Origin: Roseibium hamelinense
GTDB taxonomy: Bacteria > Pseudomonadota > Alphaproteobacteria > Rhizobiales > Stappiaceae
Assembly: GCF_007830545.1 (NCBI RefSeq)
Contig: NZ_VLLF01000001.1
Coordinates: forward strand, 930,001 to 994,000
Length of the DNA stretch: 64,000 nucleotides
Reading direction: 5' to 3'
Shown: positions 45,340-54,251 of the stretch, piece after piece
How positions within the stretch are numbered: position 1 is the stretch's first letter
How the letters are laid out: each line of letters opens with the position of its first letter
Position numbers and translations under genes: made by a program
Notes under the pieces: model-generated
Database searches by the model: none
Told to the model about the DNA's origin: nothing
The model's input: only the letters and a program-made list of their open reading frames with translations

Positions 45340-47199
45340 GTGTCCCTGCCCAAGAAGTTCTTCATTACACCGACCCTGACCACCGTGCTCGGCCTGTTCG
45401 TGCTGGTTACAGCCGGTGCGGTGTTCCTGGTCCAGGCGCTGACTTCGCAGGAAGTGGTCCGGCAACTCGGCGGCGAGCTGGTCGATGTCGGAATGGAAGC
45501 TTTGGAAACGGCATTCATCGAACAGCTCTACGCCGTGACAGAAGCGGCGGAATACACAGCGCTTGCGCTGGAAAAAGGCAGCGTCCGCCAAGACGATGCG
45601 CAGGCCATGAAGGCCTATCTTTTCGGGGCACTTGCGCCGATGGAGCATGTCTCGTTCGTGTTGGCGGCCAGCCCTTCAGGCCGGTCAATCCTGGTGAACC
45701 GCGGAGATGCCGACGGCACGCTGTCGGCACAAACCATTGACATTCCAGCGGATGATGCGCTCGTCAAACCCTTGTTCGACAGAGCCGGGACGGAAACCGC
45801 TCCCTTCTGGAGCGATCCGCTTTATATACCGGACCGTGAGCACACCTACATGGTCTACGTGAAGCCCCGGCATGAAAACGGGGCGTATGCGGGCAGCGTG
45901 ATGGTCGGCATGTCTCTCTACCGCATGTCGGAGGTGACGTGGAACGTTTCGGATGATGAGCTCACTGTTTTTCTCATGCGCGAAAACAGCACGGACATCG
46001 TCGCGCATCCCGATCTGGAAGAGAAGTTTGACGATCTCGGCACGCATCAGACCCTGATTGGTGTCGAGCAAGTGCCGGATCCTTTTCTGGCCGGATTTCA
46101 CGATCTCCAGCAGATCGACAACGGCTTGTATGACATCTCAGACCGGGACAGGCTTTTTGCCGGCTATGATGATTTCGGCGATAAGCGGTTCTTGATCATT
46201 GAAGACTACAACGAAAATTTCTTTGGCCTTCCGGTCCGCATTGGTGTTCATTTTCCAGCAGACTATCTCGATCACCCGATCCAGGCATTGATTGGCGCCG
46301 CGATCATTGGGGCCGGTCTGCTTCTGGCGTCTTTGGCCGGAGCCGGCATTCTGGCCCAGCGGATTGCCCGCCCCATACAGCGCGCCTCAGCCGCGTCCAC
46401 ACATGTCGCCAACCTGAGCTTGGGCAATGTCGCCCCCCTGCCACCCAGCTCGATCCGCGAGCTTGACGACCTGGCCAGCGGGTTCAACGCCATGGTCGGC
46501 GGCCTGAAGGCGTTCAACCGCTATTTGCCAAAAACACTGGTGATGAAGCTTCTGTCGGAAGGACGCTCGGATGCACCTCCGGAAGAACGGATTGTTGCTG
46601 TCCTGTTTACCGATATTGCCGGTTTCACCTCGACGAGCGAAGGCATGACCGCCGGTGAAACTGCGTCTTTCGTCAACCACCACCTGTCGTTGCTCGGCGC
46701 CGAAATCCGAAAGCAAAACGGTACGATCGACAAATATATCGGTGACAGCGTGATGGCGTTTTGGGGTGCGCCGGAAACACTTGACAATCCCGCGGAACCG
46801 GCCGCGCGCGCAGCCCTTGGCATGGCGGCGGCGATCCATCAAGACAACGAAAAGCGCCGGGCGGCGGGGCAAGATCCGGTCCGTGTGCGGATCGGCCTCC
46901 ATATTGGTCCGCTTGTTGTCGGTGACATCGGCGCCCCGGAGCGGGTCAACTACACCGTGATCGGCGATACTGTGAATGTCGCCTCCCGGCTGGAGAGCCT
47001 CGGCAAGGAAATCGACGATACGGCGGAGACGATCATCATCGTGTCGTCGGACATCGCCGACAAGCTGCCGGACGACGTGGCCCGGGTTTCAATTGGTCCG
47101 CGCAAGGTCAAAGGGAAGGATGTCCCGGTCGAAGCGTTCCGGCTTTCAAGCGGCCATGAGGCGCGGGACGAGGCCGCCAAAGCTGGAAAACATCCCTGA
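45340..47199 (+). CDS. Membrane-bound class III adenylate/guanylate cyclase
   Basis: The protein has 619 residues from GTG at 45340; GGAGG lies 14 nt upstream and a shorter AAGG is close. One helix at about 12-34 is followed by a large periplasmic sensor domain, a second helix near 309-333, then a HAMP linker (ARPIQRASAASTHV). The catalytic domain starts near 417: VLFTDIAGFTSTSE gives the metal Asp, and DKYIGDSVMAFWGAP the second; the loop VNYTVIGDTVNVASRLE is present. It should make cyclic AMP or GMP in response to an external signal. The following small gene may be co-transcribed. Confidence 0.9.
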   Translation: MSLPKKFFITPTLTTVLGLFVLVTAGAVFLVQALTSQEVVRQLGGELVDVGMEALETAFIEQLYAVTEAAEYTALALEKGSVRQDDAQAMKAYLFGALAPMEHVSFVLAASPSGRSILVNRGDADGTLSAQTIDIPADDALVKPLFDRAGTETAPFWSDPLYIPDREHTYMVYVKPRHENGAYAGSVMVGMSLYRMSEVTWNVSDDELTVFLMRENSTDIVAHPDLEEKFDDLGTHQTLIGVEQVPDPFLAGFHDLQQIDNGLYDISDRDRLFAGYDDFGDKRFLIIEDYNENFFGLPVRIGVHFPADYLDHPIQALIGAAIIGAGLLLASLAGAGILAQRIARPIQRASAASTHVANLSLGNVAPLPPSSIRELDDLASGFNAMVGGLKAFNRYLPKTLVMKLLSEGRSDAPPEERIVAVLFTDIAGFTSTSEGMTAGETASFVNHHLSLLGAEIRKQNGTIDKYIGDSVMAFWGAPETLDNPAEPAARAALGMAAAIHQDNEKRRAAGQDPVRVRIGLHIGPLVVGDIGAPERVNYTVIGDTVNVASRLESLGKEIDDTAETIIIVSSDIADKLPDDVARVSIGPRKVKGKDVPVEAFRLSSGHEARDEAAKAGKHP

Positions 47200-47266
47200 C
47201 AGCAATACCTTTATTCTGCATTGACCAAAGGGTCCTCACCTAAGCTGCGCGTTTGAAAGTTGAACC

Positions 47267-47467
47267 ATGCTGGCGAAAACCATTGAAATTTTCTTGTTTT
47301 CCGCCATTTGGGGCAGCACAGGATTGGTTGCCGGCGCTATGTTTGCGTTCGCGGCCGGGGGAAACTTGTGGCCTCTAACCGGCATTCTGGTTGGCGCCAT
47401 TTGTTTCATCGTCGCGTTTGCCGCCCTTGGTTCCTACTGGCTGATGAAGTGGTTTCGTCTGCTGTGA
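47267..47467 (+). CDS. Small membrane protein, two helices
   Basis: The 66-residue protein is almost entirely hydrophobic, with two predicted transmembrane segments (EIFLFSAIWGSTGLVAGAMFAF and LTGILVGAICFIVAFAALGSYWL). It ends with basic residues KWFRLL on the cytoplasmic side. It is 67 bp after the cyclase gene. No family is recognised. Its ribosome binding site (TTGAAAG) is weak. Confidence 0.55.
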   Translation: MLAKTIEIFLFSAIWGSTGLVAGAMFAFAAGGNLWPLTGILVGAICFIVAFAALGSYWLMKWFRLL

Positions 47468-47706
47468 CAGTTCCAGTCCGCATGGGTCGGACCTGACGCA
47501 AGCCTTCCTCTGAGGCAGGGGCGCTTGGCGGATTGCCATCTGATTGCGACAGTTTGGCATTCCCCCGGTCCGGCCGCCTCCCCTTCCCATAGGTATTCAG
47601 CTGCTTAGCCTTCGGCCTGCCCGCAGTGCATGTCCGACAAATATCTATATAAAAACCACTTATCGAAGTTAGACCTATATTGGCCCTGTCAGATATGGGG
47701 ACAATT

Positions 47707-50700
47707 ATGTTCAGTAAACTCGATCCAAACAAAAGCTTTTGCAATATATATAGCCAAGTAAAAGACGGAAAAGACAACCAGCACGTCCGAGCGGCATGCA
47801 AGAAAGGCCAAAGCAAGGTCTACCTGCACAATTCATGGTCTTTTGGGTTCAGCTCTGCACGGCGCGAAAAACGTGATGCAAAACGCAAGGCCGGGGCCGC
47901 TGCGGTCTACCGCGCGCTGGTCAACCAGTATGGTGTGAAAATTGCCAATGAAAGCCTGACCAAGGTGGGGCAGCGTCGTCAGCATGATTTGCGTCACCAG
48001 GTGACCGTTCAGGACATCAAGGCGATCAGAAAACACATTCAGACGACGTATCCCGGGCTTCAGATCGCCTCCGGGCACGAAGCGCCGAAAGGCCCCGAGA
48101 CGGATGTAAATGCAGAATTGGTGTTTCGAAATGCGAACAGCAGCGTCGAGCACTTCGAGGCGAATTTCGACTTCGAGAGAGCATCCGATGAACGCGGTTT
48201 TCTCGAAGACCCCGAAAACCAGGAGTTTGTCAAACGGCGGATCACCGGCATCGCCCTGGAGCAAGCGGCACGCGCCGGAGGCAACCATCAAGACCCGGAT
48301 CTGAACGAAATCGCTGAAACCTCGCCTTTGGTCTATCCGGGCGATGAACCGGACGCCCTACAAAACGCCTGGCAGAAATCGGAAAAAGCTGCTCAAGACG
48401 CGTTTGCAAGCCTGTCCAATGAAAGTGCCAGTGCCCCGAAACGCGGCCGGGATCCGGCCACACTGTTCGTGCGCAACAGCATCAAATTGGTCAACGCTTC
48501 GCTCAATACTGCAAACCTGACCAACGGGGCCGCGCAACAGTATGACCAAACCTTTGAGGCCAAGCTCGATGATATTGGAAATGCGGACCCCGCCCTCCAG
48601 GCCCGCCAGGCCGCTCACACAAGTGCGACATCCCTCACGCCCGCCCAAGCCAACGAAGCCTACAAAAACGCCATGGGCATGAATGGCCCCGCACGGCTGT
48701 CGATTGCGGCCGCAGGGCTTCATGCGCTTTTGCACAGCGGTGGAACACATGCCCAGCAGGACAATGGTCACTTGCACTGTTCCAGCGCATTGGTCACAGC
48801 ACTTGTCTACCGCAGCGAAGCGGACATGCCTCAGGGCCGTTCCGGTTCCCGGATGCAGGAGCTCAGTCATCTGCGGGATGCAACCCGGTTCGAGACACTT
48901 CTTCAGGACGGTGGGTTTTCACGGGATCAGGTCAGAAACCTGTGCGAGGACTATCGCCTTCACGGCGATGCCATCTTCAACAAAACGTCTCCCCATGCTC
49001 CGCTGGTTGACTGGATGATGGACCGCGCGGGCATCACTGATCGGGATGCCTTGAAAAAAGCGTTCAATCAATCCGTGCCACGGCGTGATCCAAAGGACGT
49101 CAAACAGGATTTGATGCGGGCGAATGAAGACCGGAACATCCTGACCGATCGCAAGCTCAACCTGAAGCCGATTTCCGGCTCCAAGGGTGCGGATACTATG
49201 GGACTGTCAGCTGCCGAAGGCTTCGATAAGGAACTCGCCCCGGTCCGCCAACGCCATGCAGCTTACCAGCTGATCCTTGCAGCCATTGAAAACCCGGACC
49301 TTTTGACGCCGGAAAGGACTGAAAAGCTCACCAAGCTTCTAGGTGAACCGAGCCTTTGGGCCGGCCATGCAGGCCTGCCTAGCCGGGCCCGGGGCTTCAA
49401 GGAGCTCCTCGAACAGGACGATCCCGATAAAACCAAGCTCAAGCTGCGGGGCGAAAACCTTGCCAAAATGATGGCGTCAGCAAACAGAGACGTTTTCAAG
49501 GATCTGGACCGGTCTCTTGATGAAGGCCGGGCGCGGTCTCAGATCCGCGCCAAAGGCCGGCTTTGGCAGGAAGACCGGTTTGACAGACTTATTGCTATGG
49601 CAAGCGGACAAGGACACGGCAACGGGCACAACCAACAAGTCAATGGCCAGGTACAGATCAACGGTCAGGCCCAAGCAAACGGTCACGATGAACATGGCGC
49701 ACACGGCCACGATCACGAGGCAGGCCCTGTTGGCAAGGTACTCGGTGCGACCGAGACAAAATACGCCTTCAAGGCAGCCAACAATGGGCTTCTTCTCGGC
49801 GACGCAATTGCTCATCAGCGTGAACACCTGTTCCACGAGGAATTGCATTTCGATCTGAAGGTCGATGCAGCGGCGCTCGGCTTGAAAGGCGTCGAACACA
49901 TTTTGGGTCTCGGACAGGCTGTCATGCTTGCCAAGGACGCCTCGCATCACCTTCATGTCACAGGAAAGGTGCGCGACGACTACCGGACCGCCGCCCGCAC
50001 CTTCAAGCAGGCCGATAGCAACTGGAAAGAAGTTTCACTTGCTGTAAAGACCATCGACAAGGGCTTGAAACACATGGTGCCGCCCGAGGAATTGATTGGC
50101 GGTTTCGCTGCTGCTCTGAACAAGGGCCAGCATGCCCCGGCCACGTTCAAGCCAAGAGATGCAGCCGTATTCAAACGGGTTGTCCTGGCACTGTCGCCAG
50201 ATCTCAGTGAACGCGGCAAACAGCATCTTGAAACCTATTTGACAAATGCAGACGCGAACCTTCGCGAGAACGCCTACGCTCAGTTGATGCGCGAAGTCTC
50301 GAATGGCTTGAATGACGGTTCGCAACTCGGCTTCGCACCGTTCGAAAACGCCAAGGAACGGCTGCTACGGGACTTGAGCACCGAAAAACGCGCCGCCGAC
50401 GCAGCCAACAAGACCATGTCCAAGATGGTTGCGACCTATGGCAAAAATCAGGAAGTCGCCGATGCCATGCGCTCGGAATACAAGGCAGAACTTGGGATTG
50501 CGACGGCAAACCTGATCAAATACGTGGCCGAGCTTGGTGAAGACGCGCTCCACGCCCTGCACTTCTTCCACGATCTACCGATGAAGGAGGCAACCAAGGC
50601 CGCGCTCGAGGTCGCCGGCGGTGCGCTTGGGCTTGTCGCCGGCGCGATTGGCGCAGGCGTTGCGACCTACGAAACCATTCACGAGGCACACGGTGCTCAC

Positions 50701-51483
50701 GAAGACAAGAAAACGGCTCAAAAGGCTTCTGATGTCAAAAATGTCTTCATGAAGCAGACCGAGCAGCTGTCTGCGGTGAAGGCAAACGGGCAGTATGAGA
50801 CCAACGACAGCGTTCTTGCGCCGCGCGACCCGGAACTTGCCGGAATTTATGAAACGGTCTCCAAGCACCACACCGACCTGTCCGGCAAGAAAACCAAAAA
50901 GGCGATTGGTGAGGCAACACTGGCCGCCGGTTATATTGCGGGCGGTATTGCGTCTGGCGCATCACTTGCCACTGGGGCGACCGCGGTTGGCATCGCCGCG
51001 GCAGCCGGCCCGGTTGGGTGGGCGCTTTTGGGTGTCGGCGCCGTCGGCGTAATTGGGCTAACGGCATACAATTACGCCCAAAAATACATCGCTGCGAAGG
51101 AAAACGAAGCCTTGCGGAAAGTCATGACCGGTGACTGGGAGGCCCTGCAAGCGTATGCCCAACGCCACGATGATCTACCGGAGCTGAACAACGAACAGGA
51201 TTTGGCTGCACGGAAAGTGGTTCAAAACCATGCCCTTGCCGCCATGACCAAACAAAGTGTCCGGTTCGCTCTTGCCCAGTTCCATGAACGGCTGAAACAC
51301 GAAGTGGAGAATGTCGACAGCGCTCATTGGGGCCATGCCCCAACGATCAAGGCCTTGAGCGCATTCTACAAGGACCCGGTCCAGATCAAGGCGATCGCGC
51401 AACTGGGCACCGGTCAGGCCATGGAAATTCTGGCAAAGCGGTTCCAGATTGACCTGCCGGGCGGACAGGCTCCGGTTTACTAG
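47707..51483 (+). CDS. Large orphan protein, candidate secreted effector or translocator
   Basis: The protein has 1258 residues from ATG at 47707 (GGGGACAATT upstream; an in-frame TTG at 47680 is weaker). There is no Sec signal and no family I recognise. The N-terminus (MFSKLDPNKSFCNIY) is polar, and residues 55-110 are strongly basic. A His/Asn/Gln-rich stretch (QGHGNGHNQQVNGQVQINGQ, then HDEHGAHGHDHEAG) lies near 630-675. Two Gly/Ala-rich hydrophobic blocks occur near 965-990 (EVAGGALGLVAGAIGAGVAT) and 1069-1120, flanked by amphipathic helices, as in pore-forming or translocator proteins. It stands in front of a perfect-hairpin terminator. Effector function is inference. Confidence 0.6.
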   Translation: MFSKLDPNKSFCNIYSQVKDGKDNQHVRAACKKGQSKVYLHNSWSFGFSSARREKRDAKRKAGAAAVYRALVNQYGVKIANESLTKVGQRRQHDLRHQVTVQDIKAIRKHIQTTYPGLQIASGHEAPKGPETDVNAELVFRNANSSVEHFEANFDFERASDERGFLEDPENQEFVKRRITGIALEQAARAGGNHQDPDLNEIAETSPLVYPGDEPDALQNAWQKSEKAAQDAFASLSNESASAPKRGRDPATLFVRNSIKLVNASLNTANLTNGAAQQYDQTFEAKLDDIGNADPALQARQAAHTSATSLTPAQANEAYKNAMGMNGPARLSIAAAGLHALLHSGGTHAQQDNGHLHCSSALVTALVYRSEADMPQGRSGSRMQELSHLRDATRFETLLQDGGFSRDQVRNLCEDYRLHGDAIFNKTSPHAPLVDWMMDRAGITDRDALKKAFNQSVPRRDPKDVKQDLMRANEDRNILTDRKLNLKPISGSKGADTMGLSAAEGFDKELAPVRQRHAAYQLILAAIENPDLLTPERTEKLTKLLGEPSLWAGHAGLPSRARGFKELLEQDDPDKTKLKLRGENLAKMMASANRDVFKDLDRSLDEGRARSQIRAKGRLWQEDRFDRLIAMASGQGHGNGHNQQVNGQVQINGQAQANGHDEHGAHGHDHEAGPVGKVLGATETKYAFKAANNGLLLGDAIAHQREHLFHEELHFDLKVDAAALGLKGVEHILGLGQAVMLAKDASHHLHVTGKVRDDYRTAARTFKQADSNWKEVSLAVKTIDKGLKHMVPPEELIGGFAAALNKGQHAPATFKPRDAAVFKRVVLALSPDLSERGKQHLETYLTNADANLRENAYAQLMREVSNGLNDGSQLGFAPFENAKERLLRDLSTEKRAADAANKTMSKMVATYGKNQEVADAMRSEYKAELGIATANLIKYVAELGEDALHALHFFHDLPMKEATKAALEVAGGALGLVAGAIGAGVATYETIHEAHGAHEDKKTAQKASDVKNVFMKQTEQLSAVKANGQYETNDSVLAPRDPELAGIYETVSKHHTDLSGKKTKKAIGEATLAAGYIAGGIASGASLATGATAVGIAAAAGPVGWALLGVGAVGVIGLTAYNYAQKYIAAKENEALRKVMTGDWEALQAYAQRHDDLPELNNEQDLAARKVVQNHALAAMTKQSVRFALAQFHERLKHEVENVDSAHWGHAPTIKALSAFYKDPVQIKAIAQLGTGQAMEILAKRFQIDLPGGQAPVY

Positions 51484-51493
51484 TCACCGGCGA

Positions 51494-51515
51494 AGCGGCG
51501 GCGCAAGCCGCCGCT
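51494..51515 (+). terminator. Terminator-like hairpin after the large orphan gene
   Basis: AGCGGCGG and CCGCCGCT form a perfect 8-bp stem with the loop CGCAAG, starting 11 bp after the stop codon. No T run follows directly. Confidence 0.6.
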
Positions 51516-51961
51516 CCAACTGTGCTTGAACATACCTTTAACAAACCAGGCAGGCCGCACAACAGTGTAGCCGGGAAAAATGCTGGCGATCCGCACCGCG
51601 GTGAACCGAAGCAGCTCCCGACGTGATCACACCCTGGTTTTTTCAGGAGACCCACGCCGCGGATCCTATCATCGCTTTGCCGGCTTCAATCGCAACGTGA
51701 GCGCATCGGTCAAACGAGAATGCATTGAGCCGCTCACACACAGCAGTTCAAAGCTGGCGGAGACCTCTGAAAGCGCCCTCGCAATGATCCCGTTAGCCTG
51801 TTGACTTAATCCGTCAGCTTGCCCGCAAACGAGGGACAGCCAGCAAAAAATGCTCATAAAAACTCATTAGGACCCGGCATGTAGAGATCAGCTTTTCCAA
51901 TTTCAGGTGACCCTACGGAGCTGCGCTAGGACGCTGCATCCCCAAAAGACAGGACGCCGAA
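51516..51961. other. Gene-poor stretch with sulfotransferase relic
   Basis: Apart from the relic at 51667-51804, nothing is recognised. The last 60 bp lead into the CaaX-protein gene; CCCAAAAGACAGGACGCCGAA precedes its ATG, with AGGAC as probable ribosome binding site. Confidence 0.4.
51667..51804 (+). pseudogene. Relic of a Stf0-type sulfotransferase C-terminal part
   Basis: The stretch YHRFAGFNRNVSASVKRECI followed by a further 25 codons aligns with YHRFTAFDRDWTAWFKRESI and its continuation in the intact sulfotransferase at 53417-54214. DNA similarity is visible too (TATCATCGCTTTGCCGGCTT against TATCACCGTTTCACGGCGTT). It ends early at TGA 51804, after SALAMIPLAC. Sequence upstream of 51667 shows no similarity. 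So about 45 codons survive from a decayed duplicate. Confidence 0.62.
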
Positions 51962-53173
51962 ATGTTTACACCAACGCCCCCAAAGAACACCGCAGCGAAA
52001 GTGTCAGGCTCCCTGCCGCCTGCCGCCGAAAACAATGGAACCGGCACCAGCTCTCCAATGAGCGGGCAAACCGCAGCGAACGGTTCTCAAAAACCAGCCC
52101 CCAAGGCACCCCTGGCCCTCGTCCGGTTTAACTCTCCGAACCAGCAATTCTTAGCCTCCCCCTCTCCAATTGCCACCTCACCTGCTCCAACGCCCTCCGC
52201 CCAACAGCGAGACCTCCGGGAACCCCAAACCGTTTTCACGCCTCACGGTTTTAACCGCGACATATCTTTTGTATTGTTCTCCTATCTGTTTGATCTGGAT
52301 GCCGACGCAATTGCTGCCATTGACCGGAACCATCAGCAGCTGGTGTTCGGAAAGAGCCAAAACGAAAAATTCTGCCTGCATGATGCCGCAACCAGAATCG
52401 CCGATGCTCCGGAAGATCTCCAGCTCGATTACATCCGCTCACGGGGAGCTGCGAATTTCTCGGCACCTGAACTGGAAAAACTCGCCCGGTCCAAGTCTCC
52501 AAAGATCCAGCTGTTTGTTGCCATGCACACAAATGCCCCGAAACAGTTCTTCAACCCGAACAACCCGGCGAACAAACTCGGTCAGCCAATTTTCCTGATC
52601 GGCCGCGTTGGTTCGCCGCCCGTGCAGATCACCAAACAAACGGCGCGCTGGCTGGAGAACCACTGCAGACAGAACGTACAAAACCGGGATGTTTTGCATG
52701 CAATGGCCCAAAGCCCGTTCCTGCATCCGCAAAAGCAGGAGCATCTGGCAGGCACGGTCGGTCTACTGACCATTCGCGACCAGGCCTACCTGCCCATCAC
52801 CCGTGGTTTGCTCGCCAACGAGAAGGTGAGCGCGGACGCCCTGAAGACGCTCGCGGAGAACGTATCGCAGGACGATCACAAGGCAAAACACAAGATCATC
52901 AATCACCCGAATGGCGATAGCCGGTCGGTGGATGCGTGCTTGAACAATTTCCCGCCGCTGGCCCCGCGGACACAGAGGAAACGTTGGGATCTGTCTCCGT
53001 CTGTCAAGAATTGTGATGACCGTGACGTCCTCAAGAAAATCCGGGCCAAGCACAACACCAAATTCGGGATGCGGGAGGTCAAACTGACCAGCGAAACAGT
53101 TCGCGCACTTGATGAAAAAATCAAGCAAACCAAACCTGCCAGCAAAGATTCTGGCAGCTGCTTGATCCAGTAG
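51962..53173 (+). CDS. Putative secreted effector ending in CaaX box (CLIQ)
   Basis: The protein has 403 residues. Residues 1-85 are Pro/Ser/Thr/Gln-rich and disordered with no Sec signal, as in type III effector N-termini. Then come helical repeat-like units: DAATRIADAPEDLQLDYIRSR, FSAPELEKLARSKSPKIQLFVAM, VLHAMAQSPFLHPQKQEHLAG and VSADALKTLAENVSQDDH, similar to leucine-rich variant or HEAT repeats. The protein ends in GSC-LIQ, with C400 as a CaaX box; Gln in the last place favours farnesylation in eukaryotes. Between a large orphan gene and a sulfotransferase. The effector role is inference. Confidence 0.62.
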   Translation: MFTPTPPKNTAAKVSGSLPPAAENNGTGTSSPMSGQTAANGSQKPAPKAPLALVRFNSPNQQFLASPSPIATSPAPTPSAQQRDLREPQTVFTPHGFNRDISFVLFSYLFDLDADAIAAIDRNHQQLVFGKSQNEKFCLHDAATRIADAPEDLQLDYIRSRGAANFSAPELEKLARSKSPKIQLFVAMHTNAPKQFFNPNNPANKLGQPIFLIGRVGSPPVQITKQTARWLENHCRQNVQNRDVLHAMAQSPFLHPQKQEHLAGTVGLLTIRDQAYLPITRGLLANEKVSADALKTLAENVSQDDHKAKHKIINHPNGDSRSVDACLNNFPPLAPRTQRKRWDLSPSVKNCDDRDVLKKIRAKHNTKFGMREVKLTSETVRALDEKIKQTKPASKDSGSCLIQ

Positions 53174-53416
53174 GCCCCTCCTTTAATACCGGGGGCCGCG
53201 GAGCTGGGAACCCATGCTCCAATCCCTTTCAAACGCTAGATAGTCTGCTCGGCCTTGCCCCTGCCCAACAGGATCTGGGACGGGTTCGGGCCGGCCAGAA
53301 TACGGGGTTTAATCAGGGCGCCACCCGAAGAAACCGCTTTTCCTTCCTAGTCAGGTCGGGCCAAATGTGAGAGACCGACCTGGGATTCGCGCGCGCTCGT
53401 TTCCGAAGGCTTTTTG

Positions 53417-54214
53417 ATGTTCCCCCCAAATGCTTACATCTTGTGCACCTCACCCCGCAGCGGCAGCACTTTGTTGTGCAAGCTTTTGAAGGACACCGGT
53501 CTTGCCGGGAATCCAAAATCCTATTTTCACAAACCCGATGTTTCCGAATGGTGCTCCTATCTCAGTCTCCCACCAAAGGCGCAACACTCAACGGCCGAGC
53601 ATGTGAGAGAAACGTTTGCGGCAGCTGTTGCGCAGGGCCGTGACGGCGGCCCGCTTTTCGGGTTGCGCTTGCAGCGGCACAGCTTCAGCTTTTTCATGGA
53701 TCAGCTGGCGTTCCTGTATCCCGGCAGCAGCAGCGATGCTGAACGACTTGAGGCGGCATTCGGATCTATCCGGTTCATTCACCTGACCCGGGAAGACAAG
53801 GCGGCGCAGGCGGTTTCCTTCGTCAAGGCAGAGCAAACCGGACTCTGGCACAAAGCTCCAGATGGAACCGAGCTTGAGCGGCTTTCACCCCCTTCACCCC
53901 CAGCCTATGACGCCGGTGCACTCGGTGAGGCTTATCACCGTTTCACGGCGTTTGACCGTGATTGGACAGCTTGGTTTAAGCGCGAATCCATAAAACCGAT
54001 CAAGATCACCTATTCCGAGCTTGAGGCAGATCCACCGGCCACTCTCGCCCGGGTGCTGGAGGCCCTTTGCCTCGATCCGGAAGCTGCAAAAGGGATCACT
54101 CCGGGAACTGCGAAACTCGCAGACAAGACCAGCGCAGAATGGACCTTGCGGCTCAAGGCGGACATGGAGCGTGCGCAAGCCAGGCCTGTTTCTCCCCTCT
54201 CAAAATCCAGATAG
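53417..54214 (+). CDS. Stf0-family sulfotransferase
   Basis: The protein has 265 residues from ATG at 53417, with GAAGGC upstream. The 5-prime-phosphosulfate loop is TSPRSGSTLLCKLL near residues 12-25, and FIHLTREDKAAQAVSFVKAEQTGLW near 115-140 is the second conserved block of the Stf0 family, whose type member sulfates trehalose in mycobacteria. It should transfer sulfate from PAPS to a sugar or lipid. A relic of a second copy lies 1.6 kb upstream. Its stop is 37 bp before the permease gene, so the two may be co-transcribed. Confidence 0.85.
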   Translation: MFPPNAYILCTSPRSGSTLLCKLLKDTGLAGNPKSYFHKPDVSEWCSYLSLPPKAQHSTAEHVRETFAAAVAQGRDGGPLFGLRLQRHSFSFFMDQLAFLYPGSSSDAERLEAAFGSIRFIHLTREDKAAQAVSFVKAEQTGLWHKAPDGTELERLSPPSPPAYDAGALGEAYHRFTAFDRDWTAWFKRESIKPIKITYSELEADPPATLARVLEALCLDPEAAKGITPGTAKLADKTSAEWTLRLKADMERAQARPVSPLSKSR

Positions 54215-54251
54215 CCTGCGGGGCTTGCCCTGCCCGACTCAGGACGTTTTT

